This document shows, piece after piece, positions 45,070-53,651 of a stretch of 53,651 nt of DNA. Positions within the stretch are counted from its first letter, which is position 1; each line of letters begins with the position of its first letter. A model generated the notes under the pieces. It saw nothing but the letters and a program-made list of their open reading frames with translations, did not search any database and was not told where the DNA came from. Position numbers and translations under genes: made by a program. This DNA is from Myxococcota bacterium (GTDB lineage: Bacteria; Myxococcota_A; UBA9160; PR03): assembly GCA_030066475.1 (NCBI GenBank), contig JASJBO010000043.1, forward strand, positions 1 through 53,651. Direction: 5' to 3'.

Positions 45070-46802
45070 GCGACTACTTCGCCCGCACCATGCAGCTCTA
45101 CGTCGACCGCCTGGTCGACTGGGATCGCTACCTGCGCCTGCGCGCCGGCGGCGAGCCCGACGTCGAGGCCGAGGTCGGCGCCTTCCGCACCGTGCTCGAG
45201 ACCACGGGAGAGCTGGCAGCCACCTTCGAGCGCCCGGCGCGCGAGAACTGGCACGACGAGGCCGAGCTGACCGAGGACGGCGGCGCGCGCCCCCCCGAGC
45301 ACATCCGCGCCGCCTACGAGCAGCTCAAGGAAGCCGGCCTGGTGTCGCTGCTGATCTCCGACGAGTACGGCGGCCCCGCGCTGCCCGGTCTGCTGAACGG
45401 CATGTACCTCGAGATGCTGTCGCGCGCCGACGCCAGCCTGATGACCGTGGTCGGACTCCAGACCGGCGCCGCCGGCGACATCGAGAAGTACGGCAGCGAG
45501 GAGCTCAAGCAGAAGTACCTGCCGCGCTTCACCGCGGGCGAGGTGCAGGGCGCCATGGACCTGACCGAGCCGCAGGCGGGCAGCGACCTGGGCGGCATCT
45601 CCACCCGCTGCGACGAGCAGCCCGACGGCACCTTGCGGGTCTCGGGCACCAAGATCTTCATCACCAACGGGGGCTCCGAGATCCACCTGGTGCTGGCCCG
45701 CGACGGCGACAGCTACGACGAGTCGAAGGGCACCACCAACGGCCTGTCGCTGGTGCTGGTGCCGCGGCATCTCGACGACGGCAGCCGCAACGGCGTCCGC
45801 GTGTCGCGGCTCGAGGAGAAGCTCGGCATCCACGGCTCGCCCACCTGCGAGGTGGTGTTCGAGGACGCCGTCGGCTACCGGCTCGGCGAGAAGGGCCAGG
45901 GCTTCCGCGCCATGCTCGACCTGATGAACAACGCGCGGCTCGGCGTCGCGGCGCAGGGACTGGGCGTGGCGGCCGCGGCCTTCCACGACGCCGTGCGCTA
46001 TGCGCACGAGCGCGAGCAGTTCGGCCAGCCGATCGTGCGCCAGCCGCTGGTCGCCGCCATGCTGTCGCACATGGCCACGGACCTCGAGGGGGCGCGCGCC
46101 CTGCTGTATCGCGCGCTCGAGCTGATCGACATCAACGCGGCGAGCGAGGCCGCCCTGGAGCGCGGCGACGTCCCCGAGGCCGAGGCGCCGGCACTGCGCG
46201 AGGAGGTCGAGCGCGATCACGCCCGCGTCCGCCTGCTGACCCCGCTCTGCAAGTACTTCGCCACCGAGCTCTGCCACCGCGTGACGCAGCAGGCGATGCA
46301 GGTCTTCGGCGGCATCGGCTACACGATGGACGTCGACGTGGCAAAGCTCCACGCCGACAGCCTGATCCTGACCGTCTACGAGGGCACCAGCGAGATCCAG
46401 GCCTCCTTCGCGCTGCGCGAGATGGGCAAGGGGGCGCTCGGCGTGGTGGCCCAGCAGGTGCGGGGCGAGCTCGGCGAGATGCTCGCCGACCCGAAGCGCA
46501 CCGAGCTGGCCAAGCTGGTGGAGGCCACGATCGGCCGCATCGAGGAGTGCGCCGAGATCCTGTTCGGCGACATCGGCTACGCCCTGCACCGGGCCAAGAT
46601 GCTGGCCGAGATGGTGATCAGCGTGATCGCCTCCTCCGAGATGCTGCGCCAGGTCGGCGTGGACGAGGGTCGCCTCGACCTGGCCGAGGCCTTCATCCGC
46701 CGTCACATGCTCGAGACCGAGGCGATGGCGCGCCGCATCGAGGAGAACCACGAAGGTCGCCTCGAGCGCGACGCACGCATCCTCGCGCGCTACGCACCTT
46801 AG
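45066..46802 (+). CDS. Acyl-CoA dehydrogenase
   Basis: A 578-residue flavoprotein dehydrogenase, longer than the usual ~390 because of N- and C-terminal helical extensions. AMDLTEPQAGSDLGGISTR and TKIFITNGG bind FAD, FGQPIVRQPLV and MQVFGGIGYTMDVDVAKLHADS are family blocks, and YEGTSEIQ carries the catalytic base region (Glu of EGTSEIQ). Such long forms act on long-chain or bulky acyl-CoAs; electron acceptor is presumably ETF. ATG 45066 lies inside the ileS stop (ATGA) and follows AAGGAG, so it is translationally coupled to ileS, an unusual pairing. Confidence 0.93.
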   Translation: MSDYFARTMQLYVDRLVDWDRYLRLRAGGEPDVEAEVGAFRTVLETTGELAATFERPARENWHDEAELTEDGGARPPEHIRAAYEQLKEAGLVSLLISDEYGGPALPGLLNGMYLEMLSRADASLMTVVGLQTGAAGDIEKYGSEELKQKYLPRFTAGEVQGAMDLTEPQAGSDLGGISTRCDEQPDGTLRVSGTKIFITNGGSEIHLVLARDGDSYDESKGTTNGLSLVLVPRHLDDGSRNGVRVSRLEEKLGIHGSPTCEVVFEDAVGYRLGEKGQGFRAMLDLMNNARLGVAAQGLGVAAAAFHDAVRYAHEREQFGQPIVRQPLVAAMLSHMATDLEGARALLYRALELIDINAASEAALERGDVPEAEAPALREEVERDHARVRLLTPLCKYFATELCHRVTQQAMQVFGGIGYTMDVDVAKLHADSLILTVYEGTSEIQASFALREMGKGALGVVAQQVRGELGEMLADPKRTELAKLVEATIGRIEECAEILFGDIGYALHRAKMLAEMVISVIASSEMLRQVGVDEGRLDLAEAFIRRHMLETEAMARRIEENHEGRLERDARILARYAP

Positions 46803-46858
46803 TCGCGACGAAACAGCCGCACCCGAGTCAGCGTCTTCCGAGACGTGGAGGGAGAGCC

Positions 46859-47737
46859 ATGCCCCGATCCCTGTCGATCCCGCTGGCGCTCGTCGTCCTG
46901 GGATCCGTCGCCCGCGCCGACACCCTCGTGCTCGAGAACGGCGACAAGCTGACGGGAGAGATCGTCGAGTGGGCGGTCGAGCACGTGGTGATCGAGCACC
47001 CGCAGCTCGGCACCATGCGGCTCTCGCTCGACCAGCTCAAGATCGACACCGGCAAGCCGCCGAGCCCGGGCCTGTTCAACACGCGCCTGCTGCGCGGCTG
47101 GAAGCGCACCTTGAGCTTCGGCATGCTCGGCGAGGCGGGCGAGTCGCTGACCCTGCGCGGCGGCGCGAAGTTCGGCTACGCCGACGCCTTCAAGCGCTGG
47201 CGACTCACCGGCCGCTACTACTACAACCAGAACGACGACGACGAGAACGACAACAACTCCCGCATCGACCTGCGGCGCGACTGGCTCGTTCCCACCTCGA
47301 AGTGGTTCACCTTCGCGGCCTTCCGGCACCAGTACGACGACACGGAGAACTGGCGGAACCGCTTCACGTCGAGCCTGGGCCCCGGGTACAACGTGTTCAC
47401 CGCCGAGACGGCCAAGCTCGAGGTCTTCGCCGGCCCCGTCTACGTCCGCGAGCAGGGCAATCGCCGCGACAACATCTTCGACTCGATCGTCGGCCTGGAC
47501 TTCGAGTGGCAGATCACCGAGCGGATCCGGTTCGAGCTGCACAACGGCTGGTTCACGGAGCTCTCGCCCGATCTGGCGGACCTGCGCAACCTGAGCATCG
47601 GGGCGCTCAGCTACAAGATCAGCGACGCGCCCTCGCTGAGCCTCGTCCTGAACGGCGAGAACGAGTACGAGTACGACGACGACGACGGGGTGTCGAACAC
47701 CCTCAACTACTCGATCTCGCTCGACCTCGACTTCTGA
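46859..47737 (+). CDS. DUF481 family outer-membrane-type beta-barrel protein
   Basis: A 292-residue exported protein. A signal peptide (residues 1 to about 20) is followed by a short SH3-like region (DTLVLENGDKLTGEIVEWAV) and then the DUF481 barrel: alternating amphipathic strands such as KFGYADAFKRWRLTGRYYYN, FTFAAFRHQYDDTENWRNRF and FEWQITERIRFELHNGWFTE, ending in Leu-Asp-Phe, a typical outer-membrane C-terminal Phe. An acidic loop (NDDDENDNN) may bind metal. It probably forms a small outer-membrane barrel; function unknown. GGAGGGAGAG lies before ATG 46859. Confidence 0.85.
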   Translation: MPRSLSIPLALVVLGSVARADTLVLENGDKLTGEIVEWAVEHVVIEHPQLGTMRLSLDQLKIDTGKPPSPGLFNTRLLRGWKRTLSFGMLGEAGESLTLRGGAKFGYADAFKRWRLTGRYYYNQNDDDENDNNSRIDLRRDWLVPTSKWFTFAAFRHQYDDTENWRNRFTSSLGPGYNVFTAETAKLEVFAGPVYVREQGNRRDNIFDSIVGLDFEWQITERIRFELHNGWFTELSPDLADLRNLSIGALSYKISDAPSLSLVLNGENEYEYDDDDGVSNTLNYSISLDLDF

Positions 47738-47749
47738 CGGGGCGGCGCC

Positions 47750-48574
47750 TCAGGGTCGGCGCAGGCCGGGCATGCCGGCCGCCGCCCGCAGCAGCGACGG
47801 GTCGGTCTCGCGGCGGGCCAGCAGCACCGCGCTGGTGCAGATCGTCGGCACGGCGGGCGCGCCGCGCGCGAGCCGGACCTCTCCGGGCTCGTAGACCCGG
47901 CTGCCGTCGGGCAGCTCGTCGGCGAGCGCGGCGGCGTCGAGGGCGGCCAGCTCGAGCGCGGCGCTCTCGCGCACCGCGCGGAGCATGCGGTGCTCCAGGT
48001 TGTCCGGGTCGGTGACCCAGACCACGGCGTCGAAGGTGCCGCGTTCGAGGTAGCGGAGCGCAACGCGGTCGCCGACCGGATGGGCCACGGCCGCCTTCAG
48101 CTCGGGGCGCAGCGTGACGAGATGGCGCCAGGTCCCGCTGGGCCCGCCCTTGGCGGGCCCCACGGCGATCTCGGCCGGCCGCTCTCCCACCGGAGCGCCG
48201 AGCGCCTCGAGCGTGCGCACCGGTCCGTCCCGGCGCACCGCGAGATAGACGCACTCGCGGCCCAGGCGCCCCACCACGCCCAGCACTCCGAAGCGCTCGG
48301 GCTCCGCGCGGAGCAGTCCGGCGAAGACGTCCGCCTGCGCGAACGCGAAGTCGGCACGCCCGGCGGCGAGCAGCTGGAGGTTCTCGCCCGAGCCCGAGCT
48401 CAGCCGGTGGATCACGGTGCGGCCGGGCCCGAGCCGCGCCTCGAGGTCCTTGGCGTAGACGCTCCGGTAGGTGCCGCCCGAGACGCCGCTGGCGATCGTG
48501 ACGAGGTCGTCGGCCGCCGCGGAGGCGGCGAGCGCCAGCGAGAGCGCGAGATTCAGCGCGAGTCCGAGGCGCAT
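47750..48574 (-). CDS. TAXI-family periplasmic solute-binding protein
   Basis: A 274-residue exported protein (signal peptide to about residue 21, ending ASAAADD). IASGVSGGTYRSVYAKDLEARLG, SSGSGENLQLLAAGRADFAFAQAD and DAVVWVTDPDNLEHR match TAXI-type binding proteins of TRAP transporters. No TRAP membrane subunits (DctQ/DctM or fused 4TM-12TM) are nearby; instead its ATG overlaps the stop of the RND pump gene (TGATG), so it is translationally coupled to an efflux operon. It converges with the DUF481 gene twelve bases away. Confidence 0.82.
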   Translation of the reverse strand: MRLGLALNLALSLALAASAAADDLVTIASGVSGGTYRSVYAKDLEARLGPGRTVIHRLSSGSGENLQLLAAGRADFAFAQADVFAGLLRAEPERFGVLGVVGRLGRECVYLAVRRDGPVRTLEALGAPVGERPAEIAVGPAKGGPSGTWRHLVTLRPELKAAVAHPVGDRVALRYLERGTFDAVVWVTDPDNLEHRMLRAVRESAALELAALDAAALADELPDGSRVYEPGEVRLARGAPAVPTICTSAVLLARRETDPSLLRAAAGMPGLRRP

Positions 48575-51500
48575 CAGGCCGACTCCGCCCGCACGCGGAA
48601 GAAGAGCGCATAGAGCACCGGAACCACCCCCAGCGTGAGCAGCGTGCCGCCGGCCAGCCCGGCGGCGATCACCACCGCCATCCCGAACCACAGCTCGCCC
48701 CCGAACAGCATGAGCGGCAGCAGGCCCACGATCGTGGTCAGCGTGGTCATCACGATCGGGCGCAGCCGCCGCATGCACGAGGAGAGGATCGCCTGGTAGG
48801 GGGCCTTGCCGGCGGCGATCTCGAGGTCGATGCGGTCGATCAGCACGATCGCGTTGTTGATGACGATTCCCGCCAGCGAGAGCATGCCGAGCGTCTCCAT
48901 GAAGCCGAACGGCGCCCGGGTCGCAAGGAGCCCCAGGGTGGCGCCGATCAGCGTGAGGGGGATGGTGAGGAAGATGATCAGCGGCCGCCGCACCGAGTCG
49001 AACTGCCAGACCAGGAGCAGCACGATGGCGCCGAAGCACAGCGGCAGGCTCGCGAACAGGGCGCTGTTGGCCTCGCGCGAGCTCTCCAGCTCGCCGCCCT
49101 GGTCGAGCTGGTAGCCGGGCGGCAGCTCGAGGTCCGCGAGCTCGTCCTGGATCGCCGCGGCGAACTCGGCGGCGGTCCAGACGGCGTGGCGGCCGGCGAC
49201 CGTGACGGTCCGCTCGAGGTCGCGGCGCTCGATGTTCCCGTACTCGAAGGCGAGGTCGAAGTCGGCGATCTGCGCCAGGGGGACCGCGTGCAGGTTCGTG
49301 TCGTCGAAGATCGGCAGGGTGTGGATCCGGTCCAGCTCCCCGAGATCGCTCGGCTGGGGGCGGACCACGATCGGGATCGTCTCGTCGCCCTCGCTGAAGT
49401 CGCTGACGGGGCGCCCGTCGAAGGCGCCGCTCAGGCTCTCGGCGATGTCGGCCGAGGTGATCGAGGTGCGCCGCGCGCGGGCCTGCTCGACGTCCACGAC
49501 GATCTTGCGGGTGCGGTTGCCCCAGTCGTCGCGCACGTCGAGCGCGTGCGGGATGCGGAGGAACGCCGCCCGCACCTCGTTGGCGATCGCCATCAGGCGC
49601 TCGCGATCCCGCCCGCCGACGCGCAGCTCGACCAGGCCCGGCTCCGAGGGCCCGGTGCCCAGCTTGTTGACGCGCGCCCGCACCTCGGGGAAGTGGGCGG
49701 CCAGCTCGCGGCGCGCCCGCTGCATCACCGACTCCATGCCGCCCAGGGAGCGCAGGTTCACCACGAACACCGCCTGGTGGTCGCCCGACTGCGGCGGCGC
49801 GAAGCCCAGCACGAAGCGCGGCCCCCCGCTGCCGACGTAGCCGATGTGGCTCTCGATCTCCGGGTTCACCGCCGGATCGCGTAGCCAGTGCGCGAAGCGC
49901 TCCACCTCGGCCGCGGTCTGCTCCACGCTCGCCCCGGCCGCGAGCTCGAAGTAGACCAGGAACTGGTTCCGGCTCGAGTCGGGAAAGAACTGGACCGCGA
50001 CGAAGCGGAACAGGAAGATCGCCAGACCGAAGGCGAGCGCCATGGCCCCGAGGAACCGGATCGGGCGCGCCAGGATGCCGCGCAGGAAACGGCCGTAGCG
50101 CTCCGGGCCGGCCCCCTCCTCGCGGGCGCGCCCGGGCCGGACGAACCACACGCAGGCCAGCGGCGTCACGAAGAGGGCCAGGATCCACGAGCACAGCAGG
50201 GTGATCATGATCACCTGCGAGAGCGCGCGCGTGTACTCGCCCGCCGAGTTCTGGGCCAGCATGAGGGGCATGAAGGCGAGGATCGTGGTGAGCGACGACG
50301 TGAGCAGCGGCATGGCGAGCTCGCGGCCGGCGTTGCGCGCGGCGTCCTCGCGCCCCTCGCCCGCCTCGATCCGGGTGCGGATGTCCTCCGCCATCACGAT
50401 GCCGTTGTCGACGAGCAGCCCGAGCGAGATGATCAGCGCTGCGATCGAGACGCTGTGCAGCGGGATCCCGACCAGACGCATCACCAGCAGCGAGGCGAGG
50501 ATCGTGAACGGCACGATCAGGCCCACGATCAGGCCGGTCCGGATGCCCAGGAACAGCACCACGACCAGCAGCACCACGCCGATCGTCTGGTAGAGGTTGC
50601 CGAGGAAGTCGTCGATGCTCTCCTCGACGCGCGAGGGCTGGAAGGTCGCGAAGGAGAGCCGCAGCCCCACCGGCAGGGTCGTCTCGAAGGCGCGCACGCG
50701 GGCGGCGAGCCGCTCGCCGTACTCGACGATGTTCTCGCCCGCCACCATCGACACGCCCAGCGAGAGCGCGGGCTCGCCGTCGAACAGGACGGGCTGCTCG
50801 GGCGGGTCCTCGTAGCCGAAGCGGAGCGTGGCCAGGTCGCGCAGCAGCAGCGCGCCGCCGTCGGGAGTGGAGACCCGCACCTCCCCCACCTCCTCGAGGC
50901 GCTTGAAGCGTCCGGTCGGCTCGACCAGGAAGTCGTAGCCCCCGACGTCGAAGCGTCCGCCCGGCAGGATGACGTTCTGGTCCGAGAGCGCGGCGAACAG
51001 CGCGCCGGGGGCCACGTCGTACTCGCCGAGCCGCGCCGTGTCGACCTCGACGAAGATGGCGCGCTCCTGCTCGCCGAAGATGTCGACCTGACTCGTCCCC
51101 GCCACCAGGTAGAGCTCCTGGCGCAGCCGCTTCGCTACCGCGTGCAGCTCGTCGAATCCGAAGCCCGCGCCCGTGATCGCGATCGTCGCGACGGCGACCC
51201 GCCCGAAGTCGTCGTTCACGAACGGTCCGCGCGTGCCCTTGGGCAGCTCGCGGCGCAGGTCCTCCATCTCGTTGCGCAGATCGGCCCAGATCGGATCGAG
51301 GTCGAAGTAGCGGTCGTACAGCTCGACCCGAACCACCGAGACACCGGCCCGCGAGCTGGATCGGATGCGCTTGACCTCCGGGATCTTGCGGGCCGCCTCC
51401 TCGACCTCGCGCGTGATCAGGTCCTCGATGCGCTCCGCCGACATGCCGGGGAACTGCGTGGTGACGACCGCCTCGCGGATGGTGAACTCGGGGTCCTCCT

Positions 51501-51603
51501 GGCTCGGGTGGCTCGGGCACTGGCTCAGCCCGATGACCGCGAGCGCCAGCGCGAAGACCGCCGTGAAGCGGGGGCGCGCGAGTGCGGCCTCCGTCAGGGT
51601 CAC
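48574..51603 (-). CDS. RND efflux pump inner-membrane transporter
   Basis: A 1009-residue AcrB-type RND permease with twelve helices in two repeats. The N terminus (LARPRFTAVFALALAVIGLS) is followed by a large porter domain, helices 2-6 (about 330-540), a second porter domain and helices 8-12 (about 830-1000). The helix-4 proton-relay site reads LLVDNGIVMAED: the first Asp of the AcrB Asp-Asp pair is kept and the second is Asn. Such Asp-Asn forms occur in many metal- or drug-exporting RND permeases. GTG 51603 overlaps the adaptor stop (GTGA). It probably expels amphipathic compounds, in an assembly with the adaptor and an unlinked TolC-like porin. Confidence 0.93.
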   Translation of the reverse strand: MTLTEAALARPRFTAVFALALAVIGLSQCPSHPSQEDPEFTIREAVVTTQFPGMSAERIEDLITREVEEAARKIPEVKRIRSSSRAGVSVVRVELYDRYFDLDPIWADLRNEMEDLRRELPKGTRGPFVNDDFGRVAVATIAITGAGFGFDELHAVAKRLRQELYLVAGTSQVDIFGEQERAIFVEVDTARLGEYDVAPGALFAALSDQNVILPGGRFDVGGYDFLVEPTGRFKRLEEVGEVRVSTPDGGALLLRDLATLRFGYEDPPEQPVLFDGEPALSLGVSMVAGENIVEYGERLAARVRAFETTLPVGLRLSFATFQPSRVEESIDDFLGNLYQTIGVVLLVVVLFLGIRTGLIVGLIVPFTILASLLVMRLVGIPLHSVSIAALIISLGLLVDNGIVMAEDIRTRIEAGEGREDAARNAGRELAMPLLTSSLTTILAFMPLMLAQNSAGEYTRALSQVIMITLLCSWILALFVTPLACVWFVRPGRAREEGAGPERYGRFLRGILARPIRFLGAMALAFGLAIFLFRFVAVQFFPDSSRNQFLVYFELAAGASVEQTAAEVERFAHWLRDPAVNPEIESHIGYVGSGGPRFVLGFAPPQSGDHQAVFVVNLRSLGGMESVMQRARRELAAHFPEVRARVNKLGTGPSEPGLVELRVGGRDRERLMAIANEVRAAFLRIPHALDVRDDWGNRTRKIVVDVEQARARRTSITSADIAESLSGAFDGRPVSDFSEGDETIPIVVRPQPSDLGELDRIHTLPIFDDTNLHAVPLAQIADFDLAFEYGNIERRDLERTVTVAGRHAVWTAAEFAAAIQDELADLELPPGYQLDQGGELESSREANSALFASLPLCFGAIVLLLVWQFDSVRRPLIIFLTIPLTLIGATLGLLATRAPFGFMETLGMLSLAGIVINNAIVLIDRIDLEIAAGKAPYQAILSSCMRRLRPIVMTTLTTIVGLLPLMLFGGELWFGMAVVIAAGLAGGTLLTLGVVPVLYALFFRVRAESA

Positions 51604-52724
51604 CGCAGTGGCTCCTCCAGGAGGGCGACCCGCTGGCCGTCGAGCAGGAAGGGCGCGCCGGCCACCACCACGAGGTCGCCCTCGGCGAGCCCGTCGCGGA
51701 TCTCGACGCTCTCCCCCCGCATTCCGGCGATCCTCACGCTCCGCTTCTCGACGCGGGAGCTCTCCGGCCGGTAGACGAACACGAACACCTCGCGCTGCGT
51801 GATGTGCGCGTCGGAGTCCTCCTCGCCCGGCACGATCGCGTGGACCGGGAGCAGCCAGCCGGTCTCGTCGACGCTGCCCTGGAAGCGGAAGTCCACGTAG
51901 GCGGTCATGCCCGCACGCATGCGGGGGTCCGGCGCGGCAATCGAGATCGTAGCGGGATAGGCATTGCCGTCCTGCGCGGCTGCGGAGAGCTTGGTGACGC
52001 TCCCCTCGAACGCCTGGCCCCCGAAGACCCGCATCGCGACGCGGACCTCGACGGGCTGACCGACCTGCACCTCGTGGACCAGCGTCTCGGGAACCCGCAC
52101 GTCCACCTCGACGCCGCCGCGGCTCTGGATCAGCAGCACGACCTGGCCGGGAGCCACCTCCTGGAACGGCTCGAGGCGGCGGTCGGCGATCAGGCCCTCG
52201 ATCGGAGCCGCGAGGACGGTCTGGTCGAGGTCGCGCTGCGCGAGGCTGACGGCCGCCTCGGCGGCCTGCACGCTGCTCTCGGCCGACTCGAACGCGGCCT
52301 GCGCGCTGTCGAAGTCCTGGCGCGAGGCGATGTTGCGGCGGTACAGCAGGCGCGTGGACGTCGCCTTGCGCTCCGCCTCGTGGAGCCGGGCCCGCGCCGA
52401 CTGGAGGTCGGCGATCGCCGAGTCGAGGCGGATCTGATACTCCGACGCGTCGAGCGAGGCCAGCAGCTGGCCGGCGCGCACGCGCTCGCCCGCCTTCACC
52501 GCGACGGACTGGACGCGTCCTCCGACCTGGAACGAGAGGTCGGACTTCTCGCTGGCCGACAGCACCCCGGTCAGGCGCCGGAGCTGACCCATGGGACGCC
52601 GCGACACGGCCACGGTCTTGACCGAGCGCACGATCTCCTCCGGCGGAGCCGGCGGCTCGGAGCAGCCCGGGAGGCCGAGCGAGAGGAGAGCCCCGAGCCC
52701 CAGGGCGCGGAGGGTCGACTTCAT
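51600..52724 (-). CDS. RND efflux periplasmic adaptor (membrane fusion protein), lipoprotein
   Basis: A 374-residue HlyD/AcrA-type adaptor. The signal peptide ends in a lipobox (GLPGC, lipidated Cys near residue 21). LSFQVGGRVQSVAVKAGERVRAGQLLASLD is a lipoyl half, and the hairpin (about 100-170, QIRLDSAIADLQSARARLHEAE to AVSLAQRDLDQT) and second lipoyl/beta-barrel regions follow, ending GLAEGDLVVVAG. It bridges the permease to an outer-membrane porin not encoded here. Its stop overlaps the permease start by four bases. TAGAGA lies 7 nt before the ATG and no Shine-Dalgarno sequence is obvious, so this may also be a leaderless message. Confidence 0.92.
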   Translation of the reverse strand: MKSTLRALGLGALLSLGLPGCSEPPAPPEEIVRSVKTVAVSRRPMGQLRRLTGVLSASEKSDLSFQVGGRVQSVAVKAGERVRAGQLLASLDASEYQIRLDSAIADLQSARARLHEAERKATSTRLLYRRNIASRQDFDSAQAAFESAESSVQAAEAAVSLAQRDLDQTVLAAPIEGLIADRRLEPFQEVAPGQVVLLIQSRGGVEVDVRVPETLVHEVQVGQPVEVRVAMRVFGGQAFEGSVTKLSAAAQDGNAYPATISIAAPDPRMRAGMTAYVDFRFQGSVDETGWLLPVHAIVPGEEDSDAHITQREVFVFVYRPESSRVEKRSVRIAGMRGESVEIRDGLAEGDLVVVAGAPFLLDGQRVALLEEPLR

Positions 52725-52784
52725 CCCCGCTCTCTAACACAGCCGGCCCCGCTTGCCCGCTCCCCGGGATCGCCTCGGCCGGGG

Positions 52785-53651
52785 TCAGGCGCGCTCGCCC
52801 TCGATCACGGCCACTCCGGACAGGGTCGGCACGATCCGCGTCAGCCGGAATCCCGCCCCGGCGTAGAGCTCGCGGAACTCGGCCTCGTTGCGCTGCCGGC
52901 CACCCGCGACCACCAGCATGTTGACGTCGTTGGCCGCCGCCGCGCGGCTGATCAGATCGCGGCCGATCCGCTCCGGGTAGACGCCCTCGACGACCAGCAG
53001 CTTCGCGTGCTCGGGCATGGCCTGGCGCACGCGCCCCAGGATGGCGGCCGCGCGCTCGTCGTCCCAGTCGTGGATCACGTGCTTGAGCAGGTAGGCATCG
53101 CCGCCCTCCACGACGCGGTCGAAGAAGCTCCCGCCCACCGCCTCGCAGCGGTCGGCCACGCCTTCGTGGGCCAGGTGCGCCCGCGCGCGCTCGGCGACGT
53201 GAGCCTGGTCGAACACGACGCCCCGCAGTGCGGGATGGGCGCGCAGGATCCCGACCAGCAGCGCCCCGTTGCCGCCGCCCACGTCGACCACCCGCCCGAA
53301 GCCGGAGAAGTCGTAGGCGTCGGCCACGGCGACGGCCGTCTGGCTCGTGAACGCGGCCATGGCGCGGTCGAAGGTCGCCGCCTGCTCCGGATCGCGCTCC
53401 ATCTCGGCGAAGGGATCGGCCTCGCCGCGCTTCCGGAAGGCCGGCTCACCGGTACGCACGCAGTACTCGAGCTCCTTCCAGCTGTCCTGGATCGCCGTGC
53501 CCGCGAACACCAGCATGGCATCGCGCATCGAACCCGGGACGTCGGCGCGCAGCAGGTGACTGGCATCGGTGTGGGCGAAGCGGCCGTCGCCGCGCTCCTC
53601 GAAGACGCCGACGCTGGCCAGCAGGCGCAGCACGCGGCGCAGCGCCGGGGC
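52785..53651 (-). CDS. SAM-dependent O-methyltransferase, 5' end beyond the window
   Basis: The right-edge gene is truncated: its frame is open through base 53651 and the GTG at 53633 appears internal (ALRRVLRLLASVGVFEE is the dimerisation winged helix of small-molecule O-methyltransferases). FGRVVDVGGGNGALLVGIL is the SAM-binding loop (E/D-x-G-x-G-x-G type), DQAHVAERARAHL the following acidic helix, and HVIHDWDDERAAAILGRVR contains the catalytic His-Asp region of plant- and actinobacterial-type enzymes. It methylates a hydroxyl or carboxyl group of an unknown small molecule. It is separated from the RND adaptor gene by 60 bp on the same strand. Confidence 0.88.
   Translation of the reverse strand, partial: APALRRVLRLLASVGVFEERGDGRFAHTDASHLLRADVPGSMRDAMLVFAGTAIQDSWKELEYCVRTGEPAFRKRGEADPFAEMERDPEQAATFDRAMAAFTSQTAVAVADAYDFSGFGRVVDVGGGNGALLVGILRAHPALRGVVFDQAHVAERARAHLAHEGVADRCEAVGGSFFDRVVEGGDAYLLKHVIHDWDDERAAAILGRVRQAMPEHAKLLVVEGVYPERIGRDLISRAAAANDVNMLVVAGGRQRNEAEFRELYAGAGFRLTRIVPTLSGVAVIEGERA

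Overview
The window is very GC-rich, gene-dense bacterial chromosomal DNA. The organism is Gram-negative: there are lipoproteins with lipoboxes, an RND efflux operon, a DUF481 outer-membrane-type protein and a HpnN-like hopanoid transporter. Many acyl-CoA enzymes (two enoyl-CoA hydratases, an SCP-x thiolase, acyl-CoA synthetase, thioesterase, acyl-CoA dehydrogenase), a DUF1329 protein and Cys-rich DxDxDG repeats with a C-terminal anchor suggest an uncultivated deltaproteobacterial or myxobacterial-type lineage. That placement is inference. I saw no phage, transposase, tRNA, rRNA or CRISPR array.

Layout. 1-8.7 kb: serine hydrolase, HpnN-like RND lipid transporter, HD-GYP phosphodiesterase, polytopic spermidine-synthase-like protein. 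8.9-14.3 kb: di-haem cytochrome c peroxidase, diverging from enoyl-CoA hydratase, DUF952, lipoprotein, amidohydrolase and DUF1329 genes. 14.3-20.4 kb (minus): thiolase, a decayed C-terminal-anchor gene, ychF, alcohol dehydrogenase, mutM, rqcH. 20.5-24.3 kb (plus): quinone reductase, unknown membrane protein, alpha/beta hydrolase, YciI-like, small membrane protein. 24.5-33.2 kb: two PilZ genes, a glutaredoxin lipoprotein, fatty-acid genes, an unknown membrane protein, an FHA-GGDEF protein and a lone esterase-lid protein. 33.2-41.8 kb (minus): small ORF, 1050-residue beta-propeller protein, yhbY, ltaE, a trp leader/attenuator, fused trpE(G), Tat-exported amine oxidase. 41.9-47.7 kb (plus): ileS (type 2), acyl-CoA dehydrogenase, DUF481. 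47.7-53.7 kb (minus): methyltransferase, then an RND operon (adaptor, pump, TAXI binding protein).

Main discoveries. (1) A complete candidate ribosome-mediated trp attenuator ahead of trpE(G): a 15-residue leader peptide with three consecutive Trp codons, a 15-bp terminator stem and a 10-bp competing antiterminator pairing. (2) Fifteen copies of an intergenic two-hairpin repeat whose stems covary, including 92-bp and 100-bp tandem arrays sharing a spacer. (3) A C-terminal tail (WPY..E..CG.G.E, hydrophobic, WRR) after Cys-bounded DxDxDG repeats, found in one intact and one decayed gene. (4) At least eight genes with TAnnnT 6-8 nt before the start codon and no Shine-Dalgarno sequence, suggesting frequent leaderless transcription. 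(5) An RND pump overlapping a TAXI-family binding protein gene, with no TRAP membrane subunits.
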